Source of the DNA: JAXDAY01 sp034679345
Lineage (GTDB): Bacteria > Eisenbacteria > RBG-16-71-46 > CAIMUX01 > VGJL01
Length of the DNA stretch: 64,000 nt
NCBI GenBank assembly: GCA_034679345.1
Contig: JAXDAY010000023.1
Location: 129,347 to 193,346 of the forward strand
Direction: 5' to 3'
The translations under genes and the position numbers were made by a program. A model generated the notes under the pieces. It was given only the letters and a program-made list of their open reading frames with translations, was not told the origin of the DNA and did not search any database. Numbering within the stretch: position 1 is the first letter of the stretch; each line of letters starts with the position of its first letter. Shown piece after piece: positions 35,540 to 44,883 of the stretch.

Positions 35540-37345
35540 ATGCCTCCAATCGTCGATTCTTATTGGCGGTTCGGCCGCGGAGACGCAGTTGGAAGGAGGT
35601 CAGCCCTGCCGGTCATCTCACATCGCGCCCAGGCCGAGCGTCTCGCGTTCCTCGTGCAAACCGTGGGCGAGCTGGAGCGATTCGCTCACGAAGAAGAGCC
35701 GGATCGGATCCTGCGCCATGTCCATCGGGGCCTCGGGCCGCTCCTCCGGGCCGATTTCGGTTTCGTCTGGCGCTTCGATCGATCGGGCCGCCCGGCGGCC
35801 TCCTACCGCCTGGCATGGACGCCGAAGGGCGAGAAGCTGCTCGCGCGGGCCGATCTTGCATCGTTCACCTCCGCCGCGGTCGCCTTCGCCCGGGACAGAA
35901 AATCCCCCGGGGACCCGCATCAGCTCTTCACCTGGGTCCCGGTCGGCGGACGCAGCGTGGCTGCTCTGGGGTTCGTCCGGCCGAGCGGGCGTTACGGCCG
36001 GCAAGACGCCCGCTTCGCGAACGAGGCAGCGGAGATCCTGAGCCGTCATCTCGCGCACCGGGATCGCGAACGCACCTACGAGATCCGCGAGCGCATCGTG
36101 CGGAAGGTCCTCCAGCAGCTCCGGCCCGCCGACATTCTGTATCAGGTCCTCCATGGACTGAAACGGTTGCTGCAGTACGACCACGGCGCGAGCGTGCAAA
36201 CCCTCGATTCGGACGCCTCGGCCCTGACGATTCGCGCGGAGACGATCGCCTGGACGAAGGGCAAGAGCCTGCGGATCGGAGCCAAGATCCCCCTCCGGGG
36301 GGAAACGCTCGATTCGATCGAAGCGCTCGACCGCTGCCTCCGGTGCGACCCGGCCCGACTACCCGAAGGCATTCCGCTGGCACTGATCGCCGATCTCATC
36401 GCGCTCGCTCCCGAGGCTCCGCCCGTTCGATCGCTGCTCCTGGCGCCGCTTCGGCAGGGCGAACGGTTCGTGGGCCTGCTCGCGCTCCGCTCCACGACCC
36501 CCGACGCATTCACTCGAAGCGACGAGGAGACGATCAACTCGTTCTTGCCGATCCTCTCGGCCACGGCCCTTCACTCGGAGTTCTTCCGCCTCCAGCAAGA
36601 CCGGCTCCTTGAAGCCGAACGAAGGACCGCCCTCGGCGATCTCGCGCGGGCGATCTCGCACGATCTGAACAACTCCTTCGGCGTGATCCAGCCCCTCCTC
36701 GAGACGCTCCGGCGCGATCTGGAGATGGGAACCTTGAGTCCGGAGAACTTGAGGCAGGACCTCGACACCCTCTCTCAGTACACGAAGTCCTCGCTCCGGA
36801 TCTTCGAAGGGCTTCTGGGTTTCGCTCGCGGCTCGATCGAGGGAATCGAGATGATCGACGTGAGCGGAGCGCTGGACACGGTCCTCTCCCTCCTCGACCG
36901 CAGCCTCGTGGCGGGACGGATCGAAGTGGTTCGCGAGATCCAAGCGGATCTTCCGCGTTTTCGCGCGCGTCGCCAGTCGATCGAGCAGCTCTTCCTCAAC
37001 TTGATCACGAATGCGCGCGAGAGCATGCCGGGCGGGGGGCGCCTCACGATCCGCATCTGGACGGAGACCGGGGAAGAAGGCGAAGCGCTCAGGATCACCC
37101 TTGCCGACACCGGAGTCGGAATCCCGCCGGAGAGGCTCGCCCGGGTCTTCGAGCCCTTCTTCACGACCAAGGCCAGCGGCACGGGGCTAGGCCTCGACAT
37201 CTGCCGCTCCCTCGTCTGGGACCACGACGGCGAGCTCTGGCTCGAGTCGAAGGTGGACGAGGGCACGCAGGCGCAGATCCGGCTTCCGCTCCGCAAGGAG
37301 CCGGTTCCACTCGTTCCGGCCGATGCGGCCTCGGAGGGACGATGA
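35540..37345 (+). CDS. soluble GAF-domain sensor histidine kinase
   Basis: A 601-residue cytoplasmic kinase without TM helices. Two GAF-like domains (about 45-170 and 185-345) precede HisKA with H374 in ARAISHDLNNSFG (an HDLNN box, as in the NtrB-like group) and HATPase with NLITNARESMPGGG, DTGVGIP and GTGLGLDI. The start is uncertain: ATG 35540 lacks a ribosome site, while AAGGAGGT at 35593-35600 sits 5-6 nt before an in-frame CTG at 35606, which would drop 22 poorly conserved residues. The stop overlaps the next gene (ATGA). The kinase most likely controls the receiver-phosphatase partner. Confidence 0.92.
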   Translation: MPPIVDSYWRFGRGDAVGRRSALPVISHRAQAERLAFLVQTVGELERFAHEEEPDRILRHVHRGLGPLLRADFGFVWRFDRSGRPAASYRLAWTPKGEKLLARADLASFTSAAVAFARDRKSPGDPHQLFTWVPVGGRSVAALGFVRPSGRYGRQDARFANEAAEILSRHLAHRDRERTYEIRERIVRKVLQQLRPADILYQVLHGLKRLLQYDHGASVQTLDSDASALTIRAETIAWTKGKSLRIGAKIPLRGETLDSIEALDRCLRCDPARLPEGIPLALIADLIALAPEAPPVRSLLLAPLRQGERFVGLLALRSTTPDAFTRSDEETINSFLPILSATALHSEFFRLQQDRLLEAERRTALGDLARAISHDLNNSFGVIQPLLETLRRDLEMGTLSPENLRQDLDTLSQYTKSSLRIFEGLLGFARGSIEGIEMIDVSGALDTVLSLLDRSLVAGRIEVVREIQADLPRFRARRQSIEQLFLNLITNARESMPGGGRLTIRIWTETGEEGEALRITLADTGVGIPPERLARVFEPFFTTKASGTGLGLDICRSLVWDHDGELWLESKVDEGTQAQIRLPLRKEPVPLVPADAASEGR

Positions 37346-38514
37346 CGGTCCGCTCGGGCTCGACGCCCGACCGGCGTTCCGTCCTCGTCGTGGACGATGA
37401 GCCGGGGATGCGCTACACCGCCCGGCGGGTCCTCGAGCACAGCTACGATGTGTGGGTGGCCGGAAGCGGTGAGGAGGCGATCGATCGGATTGGCGAGCGG
37501 CAGTTCAACATCGCCCTCGTCGACCTTCGCCTTCCCGGTCAGAGCGGTCTGGAACTGCTTTCGACGATCAAGGTGATCAGCCCTTCCACCGACGTCGTCA
37601 TCATGACCGGTTCGGCGAAGGATCCCGAAGAGGCCCTGCTTGGATCGATCCGTCGCAAGGCATTCTTCTTCTTGCGAAAGCCCTTCTCCGCCGCGGTGCT
37701 CGAGACGCTCGTCGATCGGATCAGCGAGACGCAGGCGCTGGAAGAACGCGTGAGGCAGAACGCCCGGCGCCTCGAGGAGGATCTCGAGAGCGCGAAGATC
37801 TTCCAGTGGGGGCTTCTCCCTCCCCGGGAGTGGTCGCGACCTGGAGTCGAGGTCGCCGGCCTCTATGTCCCGAGCGCAAGCCTGAGCGGAGACCTGATCG
37901 ACTACTGGGCCCTTCCCAGCGGCGAGACGGCCATGCTCGCAGCCGACCTGATGGGCCACGGCGCCTCCGCGGCGATGATGACCGGGATCGTGAAGACGCA
38001 GATTCGCACGCTCGCGCAACAGGAGACCGATCCGTCTCTGATCCTGCAGGATCTGGACGAGATCCTCCTCGAGCTCAATCTGAACCGTTTCGTGACGATC
38101 CTGCTCGTGATCGACGCGGGAGGGACGCGCGATCTCCGCTACTGCGGGGCGGGGCATCCGGCCGGTCTGCTTCGCCGCGGCGACGGGACGATTCTCCCCC
38201 TGGAGAGCTTGACTCCGCCACTCAACATCGCAGGGTTCCGCGGAACCTCGAGGACCACCGGGCGCGTCGCCCGTGAGCCGGGCAGCCGCCTCTTCATCTT
38301 CACCGACGGTTTCGCCGATGCGGAGTCGTCTACTGGCGAACGATTCAGCGAGGCCGCCGGTTACGAGAAGATGCTCGCGACCGCATTGGCGCTTCCCCCG
38401 CGCCAAGCCCGCGGCGCGCTCGAGTCGGCCCTCGCCGGTCACATCGGGGATCGGCCGCAGGAGGATGACCGAGCGTTTCTCTTTGCGGAGTTCCGTTCCG
38501 AATCGGTGGAGTGA
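37342..38514 (+). CDS. response regulator with PP2C-type (SpoIIE) phosphatase output
   Basis: A 390-residue protein: receiver (about 12-125, D61 in IALVDLRLPG), a coiled linker (about 130-160, ALEERVRQNARRLEEDLES) and a SpoIIE-type serine phosphatase (about 165-388: SGDLIDYW, MLAADLMGHGASAAMM, YCGAGHPAGLL, FIFTDGFADAES, DDRAFLF) with the metal-binding aspartates present. RsbU-like enzymes dephosphorylate anti-sigma antagonists in partner-switching stress pathways; no RsbV/RsbW-like gene is nearby. It is translationally coupled to the upstream kinase. Confidence 0.94.
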   Translation: MTVRSGSTPDRRSVLVVDDEPGMRYTARRVLEHSYDVWVAGSGEEAIDRIGERQFNIALVDLRLPGQSGLELLSTIKVISPSTDVVIMTGSAKDPEEALLGSIRRKAFFFLRKPFSAAVLETLVDRISETQALEERVRQNARRLEEDLESAKIFQWGLLPPREWSRPGVEVAGLYVPSASLSGDLIDYWALPSGETAMLAADLMGHGASAAMMTGIVKTQIRTLAQQETDPSLILQDLDEILLELNLNRFVTILLVIDAGGTRDLRYCGAGHPAGLLRRGDGTILPLESLTPPLNIAGFRGTSRTTGRVAREPGSRLFIFTDGFADAESSTGERFSEAAGYEKMLATALALPPRQARGALESALAGHIGDRPQEDDRAFLFAEFRSESVE

Positions 38515-38569
38515 CCGCCGCCTGAGGTTCGGGACCTCGCCTGACGACTCCGCCGGCCGGGTTTCCCGT

Positions 38570-38893
38570 CTACCAGAGCCCCAAGTGGGCCTTCGCCTCG
38601 TCGGAGCAGTGGATCCTCGGATCCCATCGCGGCGACCAGACGAGCTCGATCTTCACATCCTCGACTCCGGGGACGCGACGGATCGCCATCTCGCTTGCGG
38701 CGAGGATCTCGGGGCCCATGGGGCACATGGGGCTCGTGAGGGTCATGCGCACCTTCACCGAGCGCGCTTGCTCATCGATGTCGAAACCATAGACCAGACC
38801 CAGCTCCACGATCGAGATGCCGATCTCGGGGTCGACGACCGGTCTCAGGGCCTGGGTCATCTGCTCTTCGGTGAGCTTCGCATCCTGAGTCAT
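38570..38893 (-). CDS. DUF59/MIP18-type iron-sulfur assembly protein (SufT-like)
   Basis: A 107-residue protein: ALRPVVDPEIGISIVELGLV and TLTSPMCPMGPEI are the DUF59 core including its conserved Cys. Such proteins assist transfer of Fe-S clusters to target enzymes. It is the last gene of the suf operon; its ATG 38893 overlaps the sufU stop (ATGA). Confidence 0.92.
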   Translation of the reverse strand: MTQDAKLTEEQMTQALRPVVDPEIGISIVELGLVYGFDIDEQARSVKVRMTLTSPMCPMGPEILAASEMAIRRVPGVEDVKIELVWSPRWDPRIHCSDEAKAHLGLW

Positions 38894-39381
38894 TGAGGCT
38901 CCTCCTCCGTGGTCGTCGGCCGATCGACGCTCTCGCGCCCCTCGCTCAGGGCCTTCAGCGCCTCGCGCAGCGTCAGCCAGGGAAGCAACGCGCACTTCAC
39001 ACGCACGGGGAACTTCGCCACCCCGCGCAGCGATTCGAGGTCGCCGAGATCCAGTCCCGCGGGCGGCGCCTCCCCATGGATCATCCGGCGGAAGATCTCC
39101 GTCAGGCGCTCGACATCCTCCCGCGACTTGCCCGGGAGGATCTCGGCCAGCATCGAGGCCGAGGCCACGCTGATGGCGCAACCGCGGCACTTGAGCTGGA
39201 CATCTCGCACCGCGCCGTCGTCCATGGCGAGGGCGAGGTGGACCTCGTCTCCGCAGACCGGGTTGAAGCCATCGTGGCGCACATCGGGAGAAGCGATCGG
39301 CTCCCTCCCGCGAGGGCTCCTGTAGTGATCCAGGACGACCTCCCGATAGAGGGAGTCGAGCTCAGCGAACGGTCGTTCCAA
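38890..39381 (-). CDS. sufU: SufU, zinc-dependent sulfur acceptor of cysteine desulfurase
   Basis: About 163 residues. SELDSLYREVVLDHYRSPR-like opening (here AELDSLYREVVLDHYRSPRG), zinc ligands C and D in NPVCGDEV, C in KCRGCAIS and C in VRVKCALLPW are all conserved, as in Bacillus SufU. SufU takes persulfide sulfur from SufS; no sufE is present. TTG 39381 (GGAGG 11 nt upstream) is preferred; TTG 39402 is the longer alternative. It overlaps sufS by about 20 nt. Confidence 0.93.
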   Translation of the reverse strand: MERPFAELDSLYREVVLDHYRSPRGREPIASPDVRHDGFNPVCGDEVHLALAMDDGAVRDVQLKCRGCAISVASASMLAEILPGKSREDVERLTEIFRRMIHGEAPPAGLDLGDLESLRGVAKFPVRVKCALLPWLTLREALKALSEGRESVDRPTTTEEEPQ

Positions 39382-40603
39382 AGTAGTTGCGAGCCTCCAC
39401 AAGGGCGTGGGCCAGCGCGTCGATGTCGGCGGGATCGTTGTAGATGTAGTAGCTCGCCCGCGCGGTCGCCGGCACGCCGAGCCGCCGCATCAAGGGCTGA
39501 GCGCAGTGGTGCCCCGCGCGCACCGCCACTCCGAAGATGTCGAGGATCGTCGCCAGATCGTGCGGGTGGATCGACTCGTCGGCGAACGAGACGAGCCCCG
39601 TCCTCTCCGCGGGCTCGTCCGGGCCATGAATCGAGATCCCCGGCAACCCGACGAGCTTCTGCAGGGCGTACCGGTTGAGCGCGATCTCGTGTTCCCGGAC
39701 CGCCTCCATCCCGAGGGATTCGAGGTAGTCGATCGCCGCGCCGAAGGCGATGGCATCTCCCACGTTCGGAGTGCCCGCCTCGAACTTCCATGGGATCTCG
39801 TTCCACGTCGCCGAATCGAGCCGGACCTCGCGGATCATCTCGCCGCCGCCGAGCATCGGCTCGGTCGCCTCGAGCAGCTCCGGGCGCCCCCACAGGACGC
39901 CGATGCCCATGGGCCCGAGCATCTTGTGCGCGGAGAAGGCGACGAAGTCCGCGCCCATGCCCTTCACATCGACCGGCATGTGGGGCGCCGTCTGGGCGAT
40001 GTCGATCAGGATCTTGGCGCCGCGGGCGTGCGCCGCCTCGGCGATCATCTCGACCGGATTGATCGTCGCAAGGACGTTGGAGGCGTGGATCACAGAGACG
40101 AAGCGGGTGCGCTTCGTCAGCAGCTCCGGGAGGCGGGCGAGGTCGAGCCGTCCCTCATCCGTGAGCGGGATGTGCCGCAGAACCGCCCCCGTCCGCCTCG
40201 CCACGAGGATCCAGGGGACGAGATTCGCGTGATGTTCCATCTCGGTGAGGAGAATCTCGTCCCCCGGCTTCAGACGGGGCTCGACGTAGGCGCGCGCGAC
40301 CAGGTTGATCGCCTCGGTGGCGTTTCGGGTGAAGACGACTCCGCGCGCGTCGACGCCGCCGATGAAGCGGGCGACCTTCGCCCGCGCCTCCTCGTAACTT
40401 TGCGTCGCCTCGTCGGCCAGCGTATGGACTCCACGATGGACGTTGGCGTTCATCCGCTCGTAGTAGCCCGCGAGCGCGTCGATCACGGCCCGCGGCTTCT
40501 GCGTCGTGGCCGCGTTGTCGAGATAGACCAGGGGCTTGCCGTGGACCTGACGCCTCAGGATCGGAAAATCCGCGCGCACCTTCGAGACATCGATCGCCTT
40601 CAT
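39362..40603 (-). CDS. sufS: SufS-type cysteine desulfurase
   Basis: A 413-residue PLP enzyme that supplies sulfur from cysteine. The PLP lysine is K227 in FSAHKMLGP and the persulfide cysteine C367 in AGHHCAQPLM; YLDNAATTQKP and NANVHRGVHTL are group II desulfurase marks. ATG 40603 lies inside the Rieske gene stop (ATGA); a longer frame from 40741 has no support. The position between the Rieske ferredoxin and sufU confirms its role in the SUF pathway. Confidence 0.97.
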   Translation of the reverse strand: MKAIDVSKVRADFPILRRQVHGKPLVYLDNAATTQKPRAVIDALAGYYERMNANVHRGVHTLADEATQSYEEARAKVARFIGGVDARGVVFTRNATEAINLVARAYVEPRLKPGDEILLTEMEHHANLVPWILVARRTGAVLRHIPLTDEGRLDLARLPELLTKRTRFVSVIHASNVLATINPVEMIAEAAHARGAKILIDIAQTAPHMPVDVKGMGADFVAFSAHKMLGPMGIGVLWGRPELLEATEPMLGGGEMIREVRLDSATWNEIPWKFEAGTPNVGDAIAFGAAIDYLESLGMEAVREHEIALNRYALQKLVGLPGISIHGPDEPAERTGLVSFADESIHPHDLATILDIFGVAVRAGHHCAQPLMRRLGVPATARASYYIYNDPADIDALAHALVEARNYFGTTVR

Positions 40604-40929
40604 CGTCCTCTCTCCCGCCGCGCCTGAACGAACACCTCGCCGTTCTCCGTCTTGACCGGGTAAGTCCCGACCGGCGCTACCGCCGGCATCCGCACCGCGG
40701 CGCCCGTGCGGATGTCGAACCTCGCCCCGTGCCTCGGGCACTCGATGCAGTGCCCCTCGAGGTGGCCCTCGCCCAGAGGACCGTCGTCGTGGGTGCAGAT
40801 GTCCTCGATCGCAAAGACCTCGCCGCCCGCGTTGCAGAGGGCGATCCCCTCGCCCTCGAGTTCGAAAACACGAACTTCACCATCGGGGAGCTCGTCGATC
40901 CGCGCAATGCGAACCCATTCCTCGATCAT
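40600..40929 (-). CDS. Rieske-type [2Fe-2S] ferredoxin in suf operon
   Basis: A 109-residue single-domain Rieske protein with CTHDDGPLGEG (Cys-X-His) and CPRHGARFD (Cys-X2-His), both ligand pairs intact. It resembles ferredoxin subunits of dioxygenases and is frequently found inside suf operons, possibly as an electron donor in cluster assembly. It overlaps sufD upstream and sufS downstream by 4 nt each. Confidence 0.94.
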   Translation of the reverse strand: MIEEWVRIARIDELPDGEVRVFELEGEGIALCNAGGEVFAIEDICTHDDGPLGEGHLEGHCIECPRHGARFDIRTGAAVRMPAVAPVGTYPVKTENGEVFVQARRERGR

Positions 40930-42095
40930 CCGCGCGCGACCTCCGCGAGCCGGCGCTCCAGATCGTCGCGAATGGAGGCGGCAAGCTCCTCCGGCATGTT
41001 CGACAGCGTCGCCTCGAGGAATCCGGCGACAATCATCCGGATCGCCTCCGCACGCCTGAACCCGCGCGTGCCCAGGTAGAAGAGCTGCTCGGGATCGACG
41101 GGACCGACCGTAGCGCCATGCTTGCAGCGCACCTCGTCGGTCAGGATCTCGAGCTCGGGAATCGACTCCGCCCTGGCCTGCTCCGAGAGGAGGAGGTTTC
41201 GATTCTCCTGATACGCCTCGCTGTAGGCGGCCTCCTTCGCGATCCGGATGAGGCCCGTATAGGCCGAGCGCGCGCGCCCGCCGAGGACGGTGCGGAAGTC
41301 GATGTCGCTGTGCGTGTGCTCCCCGCGATGGTCGTGGACAGTGTTGTGGTCCACACGCTGCCCTCCATCGCTGAAGCTCACTCCGATCATTCGGCTCTCG
41401 GCGCCCGCCTCATCGATGTTCACCCCGATGTCCGCCTTGTAGATGCCGGCGCCGAAAGATGCGATGACAGTCGTGATCTTCGCCTCCCGTTCGAGGGACG
41501 CGCGGAAGGTTCGATGCGAGACCGCGCCGCGACCGAGGTGCTGCAACGGCACCCAGCGCGCGTGCGATCGCGCGGCCGCGAAGAGCTCGGTCACCTCGTT
41601 AAGGGAGCGGCGCCCTTCGCCCGATGGCCCGCGCGATTCCTCCACGATCGTCGCGCTCGCATCCTCCTCGATCACGATCAGATTCCGCGTCGCCCGGAGT
41701 CCGCCTGACTCGCCGAGGGTGGTCAGGATGCGGATCGGGGCATCGATCGTGGCGCCCTTCGGGACCTGAATGAAGTATCCCGCGCTCCAGACTGCCGCGT
41801 TCAGCGCCTCCGGCTTTCCGAAACTCGTCGATACCAGCCGCCCGAGTCTCCCCTCAGCGAGCTCGCGATCCGCGACCTCACGCAACGGACGGACGATCAC
41901 GCCTGCGGGAGCCTCGATCTCCACTTCCCGCGACGCGTCCTTCGCCGCCTCCCCCTTCAGCTCGAACACCGCCGGATCGGTATAGCGCCAGAGATGCCGC
42001 GCCCGGTCGGGGACTGGCATCGCGTTATAGGTCTCCAGCGCCTCCGCCTGAAACCTCGTCAGATCCGCGTGCGTTTTCGTCGTCGTCGCGGCCAT
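40926..42095 (-). CDS. sufD: SufD, scaffold complex subunit
   Basis: A 389-residue beta-helix protein of the SufBC2D scaffold. LNAAVWSAGYFIQVPKG, RMIGVSFSDGGQRVDHNTVH with the functional His, HTHSDIDFRTVL and the C-terminal CKHGATVGPVDPEQLFYL are characteristic. ATG 42095 overlaps the sufB stop (TGATG). It binds SufC with SufB to build clusters. Confidence 0.97.
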   Translation of the reverse strand: MAATTTKTHADLTRFQAEALETYNAMPVPDRARHLWRYTDPAVFELKGEAAKDASREVEIEAPAGVIVRPLREVADRELAEGRLGRLVSTSFGKPEALNAAVWSAGYFIQVPKGATIDAPIRILTTLGESGGLRATRNLIVIEEDASATIVEESRGPSGEGRRSLNEVTELFAAARSHARWVPLQHLGRGAVSHRTFRASLEREAKITTVIASFGAGIYKADIGVNIDEAGAESRMIGVSFSDGGQRVDHNTVHDHRGEHTHSDIDFRTVLGGRARSAYTGLIRIAKEAAYSEAYQENRNLLLSEQARAESIPELEILTDEVRCKHGATVGPVDPEQLFYLGTRGFRRAEAIRMIVAGFLEATLSNMPEELAASIRDDLERRLAEVARG

Positions 42096-43534
42096 CAACC
42101 CACCGATCCTTCCATCTCCATCTCGATCAGACGGTTCAGCTCGACGGCGTACTCCATCGGCAGCTCCTTCGTGAATGCCTCGATGAATCCGTTCACGATG
42201 AGCGTGCGCGCCGCCTGCTCGTTCAAGCCCCGGCTCATGAGATAGAAGATCTGCTCATCGCCGATCTTCGAGACGCGCGCTTCGTGCTCCATCTGCACCC
42301 GCTCCTCGTCCACCTCGATTGTCGGATAGGTGTCCGAGCGCGACTCGGGATCGAGGATGAGAGCATCGCACTGGACGCTCACCTTGCAGTTCTTGGCTCC
42401 CCGGTGAACCTTCGCGAGGCCGCGGTAGGAGGCGCGCCCGCCGCCCTTCGAGATCGACTTCGATGTGACCGTGCTGCTCGTGTTCGACGCGGCATGGATC
42501 ACCTTGGCTCCCGCGTCCTGGTGCTGTCCCTTGCCCGCGAAGGCGACCGAGAGGATCTCCCCGCGCGCCCCTTCGCCTACCAGGTAGACGCAGGGGAACT
42601 TCATCGTGAGCTTCGAGCCGATGTTGCCATCGACCCACTCCACAACGGCATTCTTGTGCGCCACCGCGCGCTTGGTCACGAGGTTGAAGATGTTGTTCGC
42701 CCAGTTCTGGATCGTCGTGTAGCGGATGTATGCGTCCTCCAGCGCGATCAGCTCGACCACGGCGGAGTGAAGCGAGTTCGTGGAGTAGACCGGCGCGGTG
42801 CAACCCTCGATATAGTGCACGCGCGAGCCTCGATCCGCGATGATGAGCGTGCGCTCGAACTGGCCCATGTTCTCCGCGTTGATCCGGAAGTAGGCCTGGA
42901 GCGGGATCTCGACCTTCGTGTCGGGCGGAACGTAGATGAAGGAGCCCCCCGACCAGACGGCGCTGTTCAGCGCGGCGAACTTGTTGTCGGCGGGCGGGAT
43001 CACCGTGGCGAAGTACTTCTGCACGATCTCGGGGTGCTCCCGCAGCCCCGAGTCCATGTCCATGAAGATCACGCCCTGCTTCGTGAGAGACTCCTGGACG
43101 GAATGGTAGACCACTTCGCTCTCGTATTGCGCAGAGACGCCGGCCAGGAACTTCCGCTCCGCCTCGGGAATCCCCAGGCGGTCGAAGGTCCGCTTGATGT
43201 CTTCGGGGACATCGTCCCAGGACTTGCCCTGCTCGGCCATCGGACGGATGTAGTAGTAGATGTCATCGAAATCGATCGAGCCGAGGAGTTCCGTGTCTCC
43301 CCAGGTCGGCATCGGCTTGGCCAGGAAGATGTCGAGCGCCTCGTGCCGGAACCTCCGCATCCAGTCGGGCTCCTTCTTCATCCGCGAGATCATCTCGATC
43401 ACTTCGTGGTCGATTCCCTTCTTGCCTTTGTGGAAGTAGGCCTCGGGATCCCGGAATCCATACTTCTCCGCGTAGTCGTCGCGGATATCGATGGAGGCGC
43501 GCGGCTTCTCGGTTTCGACGGGGCGGTTGGCCAT
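42095..43534 (-). CDS. sufB: SufB, Fe-S scaffold subunit
   Basis: A 479-residue scaffold subunit. YGFRDPEAYFHKGKKG, SAVWSGGSFIYVPP, VHYIEGCTAPVYS (with the conserved Cys), QDAGAKVIHAASNTSS and KISDEQ-like KIGDEQIFYLMSRGL are family blocks. ATG 43534 (GGAGGG 9 nt upstream) is preferred to 43654, which would add Ser/Arg-rich residues read from sufC in another frame. Gap to sufC is 4 nt. Confidence 0.97.
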   Translation of the reverse strand: MANRPVETEKPRASIDIRDDYAEKYGFRDPEAYFHKGKKGIDHEVIEMISRMKKEPDWMRRFRHEALDIFLAKPMPTWGDTELLGSIDFDDIYYYIRPMAEQGKSWDDVPEDIKRTFDRLGIPEAERKFLAGVSAQYESEVVYHSVQESLTKQGVIFMDMDSGLREHPEIVQKYFATVIPPADNKFAALNSAVWSGGSFIYVPPDTKVEIPLQAYFRINAENMGQFERTLIIADRGSRVHYIEGCTAPVYSTNSLHSAVVELIALEDAYIRYTTIQNWANNIFNLVTKRAVAHKNAVVEWVDGNIGSKLTMKFPCVYLVGEGARGEILSVAFAGKGQHQDAGAKVIHAASNTSSTVTSKSISKGGGRASYRGLAKVHRGAKNCKVSVQCDALILDPESRSDTYPTIEVDEERVQMEHEARVSKIGDEQIFYLMSRGLNEQAARTLIVNGFIEAFTKELPMEYAVELNRLIEMEMEGSVG

Positions 43535-43538
43535 AGTG

Positions 43539-44312
43539 CTAACCCTCCTGCGGCTGCGAGATGCGCTTCTCGATCCAGTCGTATCCCAGCTCTTCGAGCT
43601 TCGTGACGAGCTCGGATCCGCCCGACTCGACGATTCGCCCTTCCATGAGCACATGGACGAAGTCGGGCTTCACGTAGTTCAGCAGGCGCTGGTAGTGGGT
43701 GACGAGAAGGACCCCGGTCCCGGGACCCGAGACGGAGTTGATCCCCTCCGCCACGATGCGCAGGGCGTCGATGTCGAGCCCGGAATCAGTCTCGTCGAGC
43801 AGGGCGACCACCGGCTTCAACAGGGCCATCTGGAGAACTTCGATCTTCTTCTTCTCGCCCCCGGAGAAGCCATCGTTCAAAGAGCGCCCCATGAAGGAGG
43901 GATCGACATCGAGCATGTGAAAGGCGTCAGTCATCTCCTTGCGGAACTCGCGGACCGGGACTTCCGTGCCGCGCCGGGCGTTCACCGCCGCGCGCAGGAA
44001 GTTCGCCACGGAGACCCCGGGGATCGCGACCGGATACTGGAAGGCGAGGAACATCCCGCGACGCGCCTTCTCGTCCACTGCGAGATCCGTCACGTCCTCG
44101 CCGTTCAGATAGATCTTGCCGGCGGTTCGCTCGTAGCTCGGATGGCCCATCAAGGTGCTCACGAGCGTGCTCTTGCCCGAGCCGTTCGGTCCCATGAGGG
44201 CGATCTTCTGACCGGCGTCGAGGGCGAGGCTCACCCCTCGGATGACTTCTTTCCCCTGCACGGCCACGTGGAGATTCTCCACGACCAGGAGGTGGTTCGC
44301 CCTATCGCTCAT
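43539..44312 (-). CDS. sufC: SufC, Fe-S assembly ATPase
   Basis: A 257-residue ABC ATPase that drives conformational change of SufBD. Walker A GPNGSGKST, signature FSGGEKKKIEVLQ and Walker B ALLDETDSGLD (the DETDSGLD form typical of SufC) are intact. Its ATG 44312 lies 11 nt inside the end of the regulator gene, so the operon is read as one unit from the regulator promoter. Confidence 0.97.
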   Translation of the reverse strand: MSDRANHLLVVENLHVAVQGKEVIRGVSLALDAGQKIALMGPNGSGKSTLVSTLMGHPSYERTAGKIYLNGEDVTDLAVDEKARRGMFLAFQYPVAIPGVSVANFLRAAVNARRGTEVPVREFRKEMTDAFHMLDVDPSFMGRSLNDGFSGGEKKKIEVLQMALLKPVVALLDETDSGLDIDALRIVAEGINSVSGPGTGVLLVTHYQRLLNYVKPDFVHVLMEGRIVESGGSELVTKLEELGYDWIEKRISQPQEG

Positions 44313-44829
44313 CTTGCTCCTTTCCTGCGGTTGCAGCAGACGGTCCCCATGCGGCCGCCAGGTCCGATTCGGTGATCCACGACGATCGAAGCCGTTCGCG
44401 CGCCTCGCTCTCCTTGAACGCCAGATCGGCGAGGCTCACCTTCTCGAGCGCTGAGTGAACGAGCATCTGCACCGCGACCCACACGGAGCGCACGGAACAA
44501 TCGCCTGTGTGCACACAGACCGACTCGGCGCCGGTAAACGTGGCGCAGTGCTGGTTCTGGTAGATCGACCCATCGAGGGCAGCGACGACCTCTGCGAGGC
44601 TGATCTGCTCCGGCGGGCGCCTCAGGCTGTATCCCCCCGTGCGACCGCGGGCGCTCTCGAGAATGCCGGCGAGGCGGAGCTTGCGAAGGAGTTTCGCCGT
44701 GTTCGGCACCGGCAAGCCCTCCCGGGAGGCGATCTCCGGGAGCGTCAGCCCGCCTCGGCCGGCCGCATGCTCATGCGCGAGCGTGAGCAGGCAGCGCAGC
44801 CCATATTCCTCGGTGCTCGTGACTTTCAT
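44302..44829 (-). CDS. Rrf2-family iron-sulfur regulator (IscR/SufR-like)
   Basis: A 175-residue winged-helix regulator. LTLPEIASREGLPVPNTAKL is the recognition region and RTGGYSLRRPPEQISLAEV the wing. Three cysteines, C95, C105 and C111 (HCATFTGAESVCVHTGDC), can hold a [2Fe-2S] or [4Fe-4S] cluster. As first gene of the suf operon it most likely represses it when clusters are plentiful, through the inverted repeat at 44884-44899. The C-terminal 30 residues are not conserved in type. Confidence 0.95.
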   Translation of the reverse strand: MKVTSTEEYGLRCLLTLAHEHAAGRGGLTLPEIASREGLPVPNTAKLLRKLRLAGILESARGRTGGYSLRRPPEQISLAEVVAALDGSIYQNQHCATFTGAESVCVHTGDCSVRSVWVAVQMLVHSALEKVSLADLAFKESEARERLRSSWITESDLAAAWGPSAATAGKEQDER

Positions 44830-44883
44830 GGATCGCCCTCCGGGCCATTTCCGCTTGCCAGTTCGCCTATACGATCACAAATC

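Noticed and set aside
42284..43606. 440-residue plus-strand open frame opposite sufB
   Set aside because: Antisense shadow of sufB; no ribosome site and no recognisable domain.
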